Shown here piece after piece: positions 11,983-22,400 of a stretch of DNA of 64,000 bases. The stretch's first letter is position 1. Each line of letters opens with the position of its first letter. The notes below the pieces were generated by a model that saw nothing but the letters and a program-made list of their open reading frames with translations, did no database searches and was not told where the DNA came from. Position numbers and translations under genes: made by a program. This stretch comes from Oncomelania hupensis (taxonomy: Eukaryota > Mollusca > Gastropoda > Littorinimorpha > Pomatiopsidae): contig CM072511.1 in NCBI GenBank assembly GCA_036898135.1, positions 81,859,699-81,923,698 on the forward strand, in the 5' to 3' direction.

Positions 11983-12780
11983 GTTTTCAACGTATGATTT
12001 TACTGTTTGCGGTTTCGTAAGAGACTCGTAAGCATATACTTCCTTGGTGCGTGTTCGTACTTTCTGTGTTGTTGTGTCGCTTGTTAACCGCTGTCGGTAC
12101 GCATGCGCGCAGGTATCTAACCTTGACCCGAAACGCTGTCCCACGCCGGTCTGTCAACTTTAAAGCGCCAGTGCTATTTTCAGGTGACAAGCTTAAATGA
12201 CCGTCCCCAGCAACCACAAACAATAGTTTAGCTTGTAGCAAGCGCTTGCATATCTCGCGCGGTGAACTTGAATGATGGTTTAATTGCCTGGAGACTGGTC
12301 CAGATAATTTCTCACAAGACGCAGCGATGTTTTAGTCTTTCAGTACTTCTTGAACTTATTTTGGGGGTGGGCGTGTAATAGTAACTGTAACTGGATAGAC
12401 AAAAATGGCTTGAGCGCTTGACGAAACCAAAGAGACGTGCATGAATGATACGTACGTAGTCAAGTATTTGCTGCTGTTTACTAATATTAAATGGGGAAAG
12501 TAACCAAAATTACAATGTAGTTAAAATGTTTTTAATGCCAAAAGCCAAGTTAGTGCGCACACAGCGTATATGAGACCCGCTGCGTACCTCTCACAGGTCT
12601 CAGCAGTAAGTTATTTAGCAGGCCTACCTATAATTGCGACGGAGATGTAAATGTAACCTCACATTCTCAGATACGCAGTTTGGGTAGTGCGCACTTCAAA
12701 TGTACCACGCTGAATTAAGAACATTGCAGCATCCCCAATGCACTGTCAGACCTCTGAGGCCTCTCCCTTTACCTCCCATG
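11983..12780. other. upstream region of the EF-hand exon
   Basis: Putative 5' untranslated region and promoter side of the minus-strand EF-hand exon. No clear TATA box was recognised. The remainder is unique sequence without supported features. Confidence 0.4.
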
Positions 12781-12789
12781 CTTTCTTTA

Positions 12790-12824
12790 TGTGTGTGTGT
12801 GTGTGAGTGCGTGTGTGTGTGTGC

Positions 12825-12881
<57 letters not shown>
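12790..12881. repeat. (GT)n followed by (CT)n microsatellite
   Basis: Imperfect GT repeats at about 12790-12825 followed by a (CT)n run of about 54 bp to 12881. Confidence 0.95.
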
Positions 12882-13174
12882 GTCCTCTCTCACTTTCTGA
12901 TTTTGTACTTTAGTTTTATGCGAAACAATAGCCAACTCATATAATAAGTTGAAGAGGTGTGTGTGTGTGCATGTGTGATTAATGTATTATCGACTTTATA
13001 CCAGTCTTTATTGTAGTAGGTACATCTACACCCCATCTTCTACCCATTCCCCAATCCCGCAACTTCTTGAATTTCTATTGTTGCAGTCATGTTACAGCTG
13101 TGACTGTTTATATAGGACTCGTTAATACATAATTATATTAAAGCTATAAGTAATCGACAATGGTATAGAATATC
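12882..13174. other. spacer, no gene recognised
   Basis: AT-rich with a short GT repeat near 12958-12970. Confidence 0.4.
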
Positions 13175-14875
13175 TCTCCCTGTGGGTTCGGGCACTGAAT
13201 AGAATAGACCAAACATTTCCCACCGTGTTGTAAAAGGCGACTTACAGGGGGTGATGTCAGCAGGGCATCACTGGGCGAAAGTCTTCAACACACAAGTCAC
13301 CGGCCAGGACGGAGGAACCTCACGTTACTATAGGTTCAACGACCACGTGCCCGGGACCAAGGCGAGCCACACTGTATTCGTGGATTTCGGCTGTGGCCAA
13401 CAGCCTGGAGAGGATTGAGTCCCATTAGGTCTTTCTTGCCCAAGACAAACGGTGTGATGAAAAGAACCACTCACTCCATCCCGGATCGGTCGTCGCCCGG
13501 GTCACCAAGACCGCGCCTTTTGTTGAACACCAGGACGGAGATGATAGGTGTGTTACTGATGGACAACTTAGCAAGATCCGCACGAGAGACAATATCATCA
13601 TAGTAACCTGGAATGTCAGGACCCTAATTGCAGAGGGAAAATGACAAGAATTGGACCACGAGCTGGACCACTATCGGTGGAACATTTTAGGTATCAGCAA
13701 ACTGCGCTGGAAAGGCCTAGGTGAAACAACGACTGACAAAGGCCACCCCGTTCAACATCACCATCATCCAGACCTATGCCCCAACATCAGACTATGACGA
13801 CAGCGAAGTCGAGAATTTCTATGAACATCTGCAGGCTGTCCTTGACCATTTGCCGAGGAAGGCCATAGTTATAGTGCAAGGCGACTGGAATGCCAAGGTT
13901 GGCCAAAATGCGTACCACAACTGGGGAGACACATGTGGACCCCATTGTAACAACGAGACAAATGACAGAGGTCTGAGACTCCTAGAGTTTGCTACATACA
14001 ACAATATGATACTGGCAAGAATGCATGGTCTCCACAAAAAATCGAGACGATGGACTTGGCACAATCCCATCGGGGAGCACCACAACCAGATTGACTACAT
14101 CATGGTCAAGAAACGCTTCAGATCAAGCGTCAACATTGGCAGGACACACACTTTTCCAGGAGTAGACATTGGAAGTGATCTCGTGATGATGTCTTTCCGG
14201 CTCCAATTGAAGAGAGTAAACACAGCAAAGTGCAGCAAACTGAAGTTCGACCTGGACAAACTGCAAGACAAAGAGGTGGCAGAAATATTCCAAGCCACAA
14301 TTGGAGGGAAATTTGCACCACTGCTCATTTTGGGAGCTGGTGAAGTAGATGTCAACACCATGACTACCACCTTCAACTCAGCTGTGACAGATGCTGTCAC
14401 TGAGATCCATGGCAAGCACCGCCCAAAGAAGAAACTGTGGATCACATCTGATATTTTGGACCTGTGTGAAAAACGAAGAGAGATGAAAAATAAAAAAACA
14501 CCTCACAGGGAGCTGTTGCCTATCGAAAAAAAAATCAACAATGACATCCGAAAAGGCATGCGCACAGCAAATGAGAACTAGATAGAACATCAGTGCCAGG
14601 AAATAGAGAACAGTCTGAACAAAAACTACAGCAAGAAGGCTGTGAAGCGGCTGACTAGTGTTAAACAGTCCAAAGTCTCCACGATCCAAAGCAAATATGG
14701 TATATGCCTTACAGAAGAACAAGAAGTCTTGGATAGATGGACAGAGTACTGCTCTGACCTTTACAACCACACACCAAACGCAGACCTATCAGTTCTAGCA
14801 TGTCTCCAGAACAGAGAAGAAGAAGAAATCCTCCCAATTCTCCGAGAAGTTGAGGCAGCAGTGCATTCCTACTGA
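13175..14875 (+). mobile_element. endonuclease-type LINE, 5' region and broken ORF
   Basis: 13175-13400 is a 5' leader shared with 29122-29365 (CTGTGGGTTCGGGCACTGA ... GGCTGTGGCCAACAGCCTGG). An apurinic-type endonuclease ORF follows. TWNVRTLIAEGK at about 13608 is followed by a stop, KLRWKGLGETTTDKGH at about 13700, then an internal deletion of part of the domain. The long frame to 14581 includes FNITIIQTYAPTSDYDD, VQGDWNAKVGQN and HHNQIDYIMVKKRF, the core endonuclease motifs (DWN and the D in QIDYI). A further frame at 14642-14875 continues to the connector before the reverse transcriptase, where homology stops. Genes of this type are often labelled craniofacial development protein 2-like. 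Clearly dead. Confidence 0.85.
13721..14581 (+). pseudogene. LINE endonuclease domain, partial
   Basis: The longest surviving frame of the LINE above. Residues about 10-200 form the middle and C-terminal part of an exonuclease-endonuclease-phosphatase fold. The N-terminal strand with the first catalytic Asn lies in a separate upstream frame behind a stop. The frame ends at a TAG at 14579-14581 inside the linker region. Confidence 0.8.
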
Positions 14876-15680
14876 ACGTTTGTGAGTGCGATCCTGGTAG
14901 AGGGCGAAATAATTCACTTAGGAATGAGGTCACCTACTGCTTCAGATGAGAGTATAAGCCGAGAACAAGTCTACATGTATGTACACGTGCATATCGCCCA
15001 TGTCCTAGGCGGGTAAGTGCCAGAAACTCCAATACACCCATCATGCACCATAGGTCCTATAATCCTCACCCTGTCCTGGGTGTCGCTGCCCTTGCGGATG
15101 TCGCGCTTTCGTTAAGAAGGCAGCACAAATTTTGATGTCACGGGTGACGAATAAAATCCAAAAATCTAAATTTAAAAAATCCATCAAATAATCCTGCGAT
15201 TAATCTATGATGAAATATAATTTCAGACTTACTGGAACATTCCCAACGTCTACTTAATAACTCCCTCTTCCCCAGTCCCCAGCATTACTTAATTCTATGA
15301 TAAAGGTTTAAGGCTATAGGAATGCAGTAGTTATGTCAGAGAGTTTAGAAGGGATCGCCCCTTATAAAATCTCTGGTTATGTTTAAAGGGTCCAAGATTC
15401 ACACATTTCAGAGTTACAGATCCTTTGCAAATTCACAATGAGTGTTGCACCACCGGGAAAAACAGATTACGCCAAATAGGAAACAAATCTCTCAAAAATA
15501 CAGTTTTTAAAACTGTTAAACCAATTTGAAGGCGTTGTTTACTTTTGGAAAAACCGGGTTTAGCCTAAAATTCGCATGGTTATTACATCAAACAATGATA
15601 CAGAGGGCGTTCATTCCTCAAACCAACCACTAACGTTTGAATTTTCAATTTCGATTCTGACAGGGAGCGATTTCCGATTT
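14876..15680. other. intergenic, no gene recognised
   Basis: AT-rich unique sequence without a supported feature. Confidence 0.4.
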
Positions 15681-15730
15681 GTTGAGTAAAATTTACGTCC
15701 CCCAACACCTAAGCATATTGGGGACAAGTG
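15681..15730 (-). mobile_element. hairpin-tail LINE 3' fragment, minus strand
   Basis: On the minus strand this reads TTGTCCCC, AATATGCTTAGGTGTT, GGGGGACG, then an AT-rich tail TAAATTTTACTCAAC. It matches the inserts at 9903-9959 and 28559-28613 in stem, loop words and tail. Target duplication is not clear (only short AAATC words). Confidence 0.6.
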
Positions 15731-16060
15731 ATTTTTCGCTGTCCTAACAGTGTGTAATACCTTAGCCGTGTGAGACCTTTGACCCTATTTCTGAGTGATC
15801 CACGCGGCTTGAAGAGTACGTCTTTGGTGTCAGGGTTAGGGTAAGGTCTGTTTTATCAATGTAAACCAGAAAACCTTACGAGCAATTATTTTAAACGGGT
15901 TCTGCCTCTTACCGGCTTTGAAGATTCTAGTTTTAGCTCAATATGTTGTTAAGCCGTTGCTGTTAATAGCTAGGAACAAAAATCTACGGAATTTATTCAA
16001 ATCGAGTCGTAAACTCTTTGAGTTGGCTTGTAGACCTAACTGTGTGTCTTCTTAGTGAAA
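15731..16060. other. spacer, no gene recognised
   Basis: Unique sequence. GTCAGGGTTAGGGTAAGG near 15830 is telomere-like but too short to interpret. Confidence 0.35.
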
Positions 16061-16074
16061 TAGCCTACATGCAA

Positions 16075-16640
16075 CCCCCGTTGGGGTGCCGGGGGTTCCA
16101 GTATAAATAGTATCCCCACTTTCTGGAAATTTAGTGCTTTAAATTCCCACTGTCGCTGTCTTTCTCATTTGCTCTTTCTCATTCCTGCTCTGTTCTATCA
16201 ATCTGCTATACTATCTTCTTCTTCGCTAGACCAGTCTCCTACCTTTTTTCTTGAAAACTCTTCCGGGACAAGACTCCTTATTTGTGTATGAGGTCTGTTG
16301 GATCAGCTGGGGAATATTGGATGCTTTCTGCCAGGTGGTCACTAGGGCTTCCTATGATGTTATTATTTAGAAGGCCATTTATATGTATGTGTTTTGTTGA
16401 TTATATATAATGATGTTTGTATTCTATTTTGTTTTTGTAAACAGGGGTTCGATAAGTTGGGGTGAAGCCTCAGCCGTCTCCTGCGTGGGATGTCTTTATT
16501 GTAAAGTGAGTGGCTGGTGGAGACCTTTCGGTTTTACCACTAGGGTTGTTTCAGCAGATCTTTTCTGCGGATTGGGGGTTGTCCGGTCCTGATTTGGTTC
16601 GGAAGAGTCCGCTGGACCTAAAGCAACAATAATGTAATGT
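16075..16640 (+). mobile_element. 566-bp non-autonomous retroelement with 14-bp duplication
   Basis: It begins CCCCCGTTGGGGTGCCGGGG, has AGTATAAATAG near 16100, and ends with GGTCCTGATTTGG ... CGCTGGACCTAAAGCAAC and an AATGTAATGT tail. TAGCCTACATGCAA occurs directly before it (16061-16074) and again after it (16640-16653, first base shared), a target-site duplication typical of target-primed reverse transcription. The last ~43 bp match the 3' end of the full-length LINE at 58302-58343, so it probably used that machinery. A closely similar copy lies inverted at 16966-17519. No ORF of its own. Confidence 0.8.
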
Positions 16641-16654
16641 AGCCTACATGCAAG

Positions 16655-16955
16655 GAGTACTGAAGTCTTTAGCGAGCGTTGTGGCCAAGTGGGCTAAGGC
16701 GGGACTAACTTGCCTTGTCCACAGGCCAGAAACCATTGGCGCCTGACAGGTGTGGGTTCGATCCAGCATCTGGGCGTTATGTTTCTCCAAATATTATTTA
16801 CTTTCGACTCTGGCAACGTCTCGGGGGTTTTCTCCGGGTACTCCGGTTTGCTCCCCCAGCAAAATTTCAAAATCACAACTAATGTTAGGTAGGTTGGGTT
16901 TGGGCGCGCCACAGGCTGCGACTACGCTTTCCAAAAAGAGACAATGATTGATTGA
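16655..16955 (+). mobile_element. tRNA-derived SINE between inverted retroelements
   Basis: The head has tRNA(Leu/Ser)-like internal promoter words: GTGGCCAAGTGGGCTAAGGC (about 16680) as box A and GGGTTCGATCC (about 16755) as box B, separated by an extra-arm-like insert. The body contains TTTTCTCCGGGTACTCCGGT, a motif seen in conserved SINE domains of many invertebrates (the Nin-type domain is a possibility, from memory). It ends in a GATTGATTGATT tail that may belong to the SINE or to the inverted element that follows. Confidence 0.8.
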
Positions 16956-16965
16956 TTTATTGTTG

Positions 16966-17519
16966 CTTTAGGTCCAGCGGACTCTTCCGAGCCAAATCAG
17001 GACCGGACAACCCCCGATCCGCATAAAAGATCTGCTGAAACAACCCCAGTGGGAAAATTGAATGCCCTCCACCGGCCAGTCACTTTACAATAAAGACATC
17101 CCACGCGGGGGACGGCTGAGGGTTGACCTCAACTACGCGAACCCCCGGTTACAAAAACAAAATAGAATACAAACATCATTATAAATCATCAACAAAACAC
17201 ATACATATAAAATGCCTATAGTGCTAAATAATAACATCATAGGAAGCCCTAGTGACCACCCGGCAGAAAGCGTCCAACATTCCCAAGCTGATCCAACAGA
17301 CCTCATACACAAACAAGGAGTCTTGTCCAGGAAGAGTTTTCAAGAAAAAAGGTAGGTCATTGATCTAGCGAAGAAGAAGATAGTATAGCAGAGTGAAGGA
17401 CAGAGCAGGAATGGGAAAGAGTAAATGAGGAAGACAGCGACAGTGGGAATTTAAAGCACTACATTTCCATAAAGTGGGGATACTATTTATACTGAAAACC
17501 CCCGGCACTCCAACGGGGG
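16966..17519 (-). mobile_element. inverted copy of the 566-bp retroelement
   Basis: On the minus strand this repeats the element at 16075-16640 end to end at roughly 90% identity by eye. It starts with the GTTGGAGTGCCGGGGG-type 5' end at 17519, includes AGTATAAATAG, and ends at GGACCTAAAGCAACAATA at 16966. No matching target duplication was seen. Together the two copies and the SINE form a 1.45-kb inverted-repeat structure. Confidence 0.8.
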
Positions 17520-17840
17520 TACTGTTGCCGCAGTGAATCTGTCTTGCCTATAAAGGAAAGACGGGTTTTCAACTGTGGCTTTCACTTTTCCCTTTATAGG
17601 TTTGAACAATCTACAGTGGCAAGATTGCTCATGACCCCAAGGGGTAAAAAGAGACAATAAGGTAAATAAAATAAAATAAAAAATATATAATAATTTCTTT
17701 TACTGATGCATTTTAACTCCTTCAACCTTTTTTACTTGTTCTCATTGATTAATCCCCGACTTCTTGTGGTCTCAGGCTAAGCACAGCAGCGCAGGCAATT
17801 CAGCAACATCTCTTGCGCCTTTGCTTCGTTCATACCCCCC
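17520..17840. other. spacer, no gene recognised
   Basis: Unique sequence with a small inverted pair CTTGCCTATAAAGGAAA / TTTCCCTTTATAGG near 17543-17600. Confidence 0.35.
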
Positions 17841-17925
17841 ACACTGACTCAACCAAAGCTTTTAGGTTTTGAAGCTAGTTCAGCCAGGCTAGCTATAAAT
17901 AGCTTTGCCAGTGCTCTTCTATCCT

Positions 17926-19673
17926 CCTTGGGATGGCGAATGCCTGATATTTTGCGGGATGCCGTCGGCACGGTTGATCGTGTGAGGCCCCTCAAGGATG
18001 GGTTTTTGGTGGGCTGTAAAACTAGCGCCCAGCAGGGCAAGCTGGTGGCCCTCACCAGTTTGGGGGGGGGTTCAAATCGTGGGCAATATCCCGAAGCCAA
18101 CGGTAGATGGGGTGATTCGTGGCATCCCTGTCGGCATTTCCGATGAGGAAATAGGTGATAGGTATGGGGGAGCCGTTGGAGAGGACGGTGCGGTCAGTGA
18201 ATGTAATGTAAAAAGTTTCCGCCGTATGAAGTGTAGCGATGGACAGTTTTCGACTGCCGTCAGGGTCACCTTCTTATCCTCCTCGTTGCCCATGACGTTG
18301 TTGGTTAATGCACGCGAGTATGCGGTGGTGCCTTTCGTGGCTTCTGTCCTGCGTTGTTACCAATGCCAACGATATGGACATATCCGGAAAAACTGCGTGC
18401 AAAAACAAACTTGCCCCTCTTGCGGCGTGATTGGCCATGCGGGCGCCGAGTGTCGGGCCGTCAAGCGCAGGTGTCTTAATTGCCAGGGTGAGCATTCGGC
18501 TGCCAGTCACCTATGTCCGGTCAAGAAGGAACGTATGCTTGCCAATAGTTTACGTGCGGCTACCTTTATGCCCCAGGCGCAGGCCATCAGCCTGGCCAAG
18601 AACCAGATACGCTCAGAAGCGACTCGGGGGCTGTCATATGCTGCCGCGGTTTCTTCCGCGCAGCGTTCTGACGTGGCTACCGGTGGCGCAGTGGGGGTGG
18701 GTCCACTTGGAGCTGGCGCACCGGTTCGGGGCGGTGGCACTGTTGTCGGGCAGGGCGCTGCAGCTGTGGTGCATGTTTTGGGTGGCCGAGATGATGGCCC
18801 TTTGCACGATTTGGGCAACCGCGGTGCAGCGGCCGACAGAGCTGGGGACCCCTGGGTGGTTATCCGGGGGTTAGAGGGTACCATTGAGCGGCTAACTCGG
18901 ACCGTAACAGCATTGTCGGCGACCGTGGATGCCCTAACTAAGTGTCTGGAGGCAGCCTCCTCGGCCGAGGGGCCCGACGAAGATGAAACTCCTATGGAGG
19001 TACCGGTCAAGGTTACTGGCTGTGATCGGTCCATTCAGGTTTCGACGCCTGCGCCGGTGCTGAAAGAAAAGATCTTGGGCGTGTTGGCCCCGGTACTGGA
19101 AGAACTAGGCCAAGACACAGTCACTTACTTAGAGAAGGCCTTGGTGAAATGCTTTCGGGAGCTGGCTTCGCAGGTCGTCTCTCTGGACAGGCTTGTGTCT
19201 GCGGCTAATGATACCGGCTGATCTGGCCCATATGTGTGTGTAATTTTAGAATTATTTCATGGGGGTCGGTTTGACGGGCGGAATGCGCCGGGTTGCCCAG
19301 CGCCTGCCCGGTTAATTGTAAGATTTTAAATTGGTTATTAATGTAATTATATGTTATTTTAAAGTGTTTATGGGCTGATTCGGCTGGTTCTTGCCGCTTT
19401 GTGGTCATAGTATATCTCCTTGCCCGGTGTAGGCGGGGTTGGGGTGGGGGGGTTGCGGCTGATTTACTGACTATGTGGCATTTTTGTAACTTTTTACTCT
19501 TGTGGCTGGCCTTGCTGGCCTTTCCCTTGTTGAGCTTTGGCAGTTCTTTAATACAGCATTTTTGCTGGTTTATTGTCCCTAATATTCATATTGGGACGTA
19601 AAATTTCCCTCTCCCCCCCTTCCCAGTCCCCTATTCGCTAACGTGACGAGGGACTTTAATTTATAAAACTAAA
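17926..19673 (+). mobile_element. ORF1-only LINE derivative (half-LINE), 1.75 kb
   Basis: Flanked by the 10-bp duplication CTTCTATCCT, so it is one insertion. It holds only the gag-like ORF1, about 450 bp of trailer and a 3' hairpin AGTCCC...GGGACT (about 19626-19655) with tail. No endonuclease or reverse transcriptase sequence is present. This is the layout of HAL1-type half-LINEs in mammals. The ORF1 family is I/Nimb-like but clearly different from the ORF1 at 52895. Confidence 0.75.
17935..19221 (+). pseudogene. I/Nimb-like LINE ORF1 (gag-like) with CCHC knuckles
   Basis: An N-terminal part (MPDILRDAVGTVDRVRPLKD, 17937 onward) reads in one frame and the remainder in another, with the change at the poly-G run 18061-18069, so a one-base slip is likely. 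The C-terminal 300-odd residues are open to 19221. Three zinc knuckles follow one another: CYQCQRYGHIRKNC (about 18357), CPSCGVIGHAGAEC (about 18414) and CLNCQGEHSAASHLC (about 18477). A low-complexity Gly/Ala region and a helical C-terminus come next. The product would be an RNA-binding retrotransposon nucleocapsid. The 5' end is missing compared with the ORF1 at 52895. Confidence 0.8.
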
Positions 19674-19795
19674 CTTCTATCCTTTCCTTTCACTGAAAGG
19701 GAGGGTGTAGGCAAGCTATAAATAGCCGGCAGGCAGCAAATTGTGGGAGAACCTAAGAGTGCTGCTCACATAGGCATTGAGCTGCTGTGGGCCCC

Positions 19796-20212
19796 CAACC
19801 CACCCCCCACACCCTTAAAAAATAAAAGAACCTGCCACACCAATGCCCGGTTTTGAGGCAATTACTTCCCTCCACACAAAAATTTCATTCGATTAAAATC
19901 GCGTTTTGGCGCCCAAACTGCCTCAGCCGTGACGATTATGGATGGAAGCAGCGGAGACGTTGAATCTAATTTTTATCCCATCAACAATGTCATTGTCTCT
20001 GCGTTCCATTCATGGGCCCAAGGGACAGCACCGCCCGTTAAATTCTCCGCGAAGCGGTCTCCGAATGACTGCCCTGTAAATGCCTGTGTTTTTCTATCTT
20101 GTCACTTTCGATGTGCGTTGTCCTCGTCAGGACTGCTGCAGCGTTTTATGGTTTTCAAATTAGGACTGACAATGACAAATTAATGATTAAAATGCTGGGA
20201 AATAGCAGTCAG
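19796..20212. other. spacer, no gene recognised
   Basis: Unique sequence. The 84-codon frame at 19929 has no recognisable feature. Confidence 0.35.
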
Positions 20213-21736
20213 CAGGGCCGGACCTGGGAAAAGTCGAAGGGGGGGTTACAGATTCAGCGAAGGCGCGAAGCGCCGAGCCTTCGAGGGGGGTCCGGGGGCA
20301 TGCTCCCCCGGAAATTTTGTTTTTTCAAGGATGCAAAATGGTGCAATCTGGTGCAATCTGAACCTTGAAAAAGCCATTTGTGATGGTCTGGGACTTTGAG
20401 CTTTTTGAACAATTGAACTGACAAACTCTGGGGTACAAAAATTGTTCTCTGCCCCTCCCTTAAAAAAAAACCCACCACACACACAAACATTTATTTATCA
20501 GCAGAGATGTTTTTGTATACTATTATTATTCACTACTTTTTGTTGATCGTTAACGGTATAAAGTTTTACCTTGTAGTTTATGAACATCACCGCCCTGCTT
20601 TCACTTTCAGTCTTGCTGCACTAGGTTCCTCGGCATTAGTACCATTATTTTGTGAATTGTATCTTCTGGCAAAACAGTTCACTGCCTTTTTGAAGTCAAT
20701 ATCAACATCCCTGTGCACTTTCAGTAAAGCAAGTCCATTGAGTCTCTGTTGCCCCATTGTAGTTTTTCAGGTTGCGCAACTGACTGTTTAAACGCTCACA
20801 CTCGGCAGTAGTGACAGGCAGGGTGCAAAGGTTCTTTAGCATGATGAACAGGTTGGGATAAAAAAAAATCCCTGTCACAATGTTTCAGTGCTTCTGATGC
20901 AGTGGATGGGATGATAGCTGTCGCATTCTCAGCAGCACTTCGCCATTTGCAAACCCACCGTTGGTATTCTGCAATCAAGGGTAGCATTGTTTGGTAGGTC
21001 AGACTCCCACAACATTGCCAGTGTCTTCACCCCTTCTGGAACCTGCATAAAACCATCCTGGTTGTCTATTAAAGTGCTTGGCACCAGACAGAGACCATCA
21101 ACCTGCTAGGTCAGCATTTTTGAACCTCGAGTCCAATTCGGTTGACAGGTGTTCCAAAAAAGGAATGGAATGCTAATCTTGAAATATTCTTATGGAGTGG
21201 CCGCAGGTTGGTTGTCACGGAGAGTCTGTCGGGATGCTTGACGTGGAACGCTAACATCAGTTGTCAAAGCATTTGCCATTTTGCTGACTTCACCAAACCA
21301 GGCACCGAACGCTGTGTTCATAATTATCAACTTAGCATCTTAATTAATATTTCTAAAAAGTCGTTTTTGTGGGATTAGGGCAGTATCAAGGTGAAGGTGC
21401 TGGAAGAGGCTTGCGGCCAGAACAAGAAAATATGGCTGCATTTACTAATTTAGGGTTAGGGGTTGGGTTACTTGGTCGTTTCAACGGGAAAACGCTTTGG
21501 ACGTTTCAACGGATCCCTCGAAATGGATTTCCGTTGAATTGTCTATATATATCTAAACACTTTGTACCTTGGACCAAAAGTGACTAAAAACTGCAATGTT
21601 TTAAAAGCAATTTTAAAAAAGTAAAACTCTTTGCATTAAAAAAAAATTCAAATTTTTTTTTTTTTGGGGGGGGGGAATTTGGAGGGGGGGTTCCGGAACC
21701 CAGGTAACCCCCCCCCCCCCCCTGGATCCGGCCCTG
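20213..21736 (-). mobile_element. decayed hAT DNA transposon
   Basis: The ends are short inverted repeats, CAGGGCCGGAC at 20213 and GGATCCGGCCCTG ending 21736, the typical hAT terminus. Minus-strand frames retain transposase pieces: FLEHLSTELDSRFKNADL near 21150-21100, then PSTASEALKHCDRDFF near 20905, and the hAT dimerisation core LPVTTAECERLNSQLRNLKN near 20820-20770, with stops and frame breaks throughout. Flanks match at only 6 of 8 positions (GCAGTCAG against GGACTCAG), an eroded duplication. G-rich runs at 21665-21722 hamper the right end. Inactive. Confidence 0.8.
20760..21330 (-). pseudogene. hAT transposase remnant
   Basis: Scattered minus-strand coding remains of the transposase of the element above (C-terminal half including the hAT dimerisation region). 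Several stops and at least two frame changes. The residual motif TTAECERLNSQLRNLK identifies the family, probably the zinc-finger MYM/TTF-type hAT branch. Confidence 0.7.
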
Positions 21737-21836
21737 GACTCAGTGTTGCGACAAACGTCATCCTTTGCAGCATTTTCCGCCCAAACCCTGTGCACCTTAA
21801 TTTTCTCACTTTATTGACTTAAACAGACACGTCCAT

Positions 21837-21908
<72 letters not shown>
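21837..21908. repeat. (GA)n microsatellite
   Basis: About 72 bp of pure AG repeats, followed by three TTTTTGAAAC words. Confidence 0.97.
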
Positions 21909-21910
<2 letters not shown>

Positions 21911-22400
21911 TTTTTGAAACTTTTTTGAAACTGTTTTGAAACTTTTGTTTATTAGGGATAAATATTTTAGACTAATTAATAAGTCTAATCTTCCAATCTG
22001 CCCCTTAAAAATCAAAATAGTAAAGAACCTTTAACATTAACATTTAAGAGAGAGAGAGGGGAGAGAGAGAGACTCAGACTCAGACTCAGAACATTTTATT
22101 TACCCAAAGGATTAACATTTTAGGCCGAGGCATAGTCTTCCAACGTGTCCTTTGCATTCTTACACATCCACACGCATTCTGCAAACGACATCGATAAACA
22201 GTTAAAAATTATAGAATATATATAACAATTATGCAAAGAGAAAATAGAACAGAAGCTATAGTCATAATCAATTACACAAGCAAAGGAATATATATATATC
22301 TATAAAACACACAAAAAACATTGAACCAATACACTAGGCAACATGGTCAATACATCACATATAATTATGTACATTAGTCAGCAACTGAGGTTAGAAAATC

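Larger units (their letters stand above)
17841..19795 (+). mobile_element. TATA-box repeat element interrupted by a LINE derivative
   Basis: 17841-17925 and 19674-19795 together correspond to the uninterrupted element at 9766-10016 (GACTCAACCAAAGCTTTTAG, GCTAGCTATAAATAGC, then CCTTTCACTGAAAGGGAGGG, GCAAGCTATAAATAGCC, GTGCTGCTCACATAGG). The break coincides with a 10-bp duplication CTTCTATCCT at 17916-17925 and 19674-19683, which marks the retro-insertion. Confidence 0.75.

Noticed and set aside
13175..13400. Leader repeat as an independent SINE
   Set aside because: No polymerase III boxes or tail are visible, and at 13.2 kb it runs directly into an endonuclease ORF, so a LINE leader is the simpler reading.
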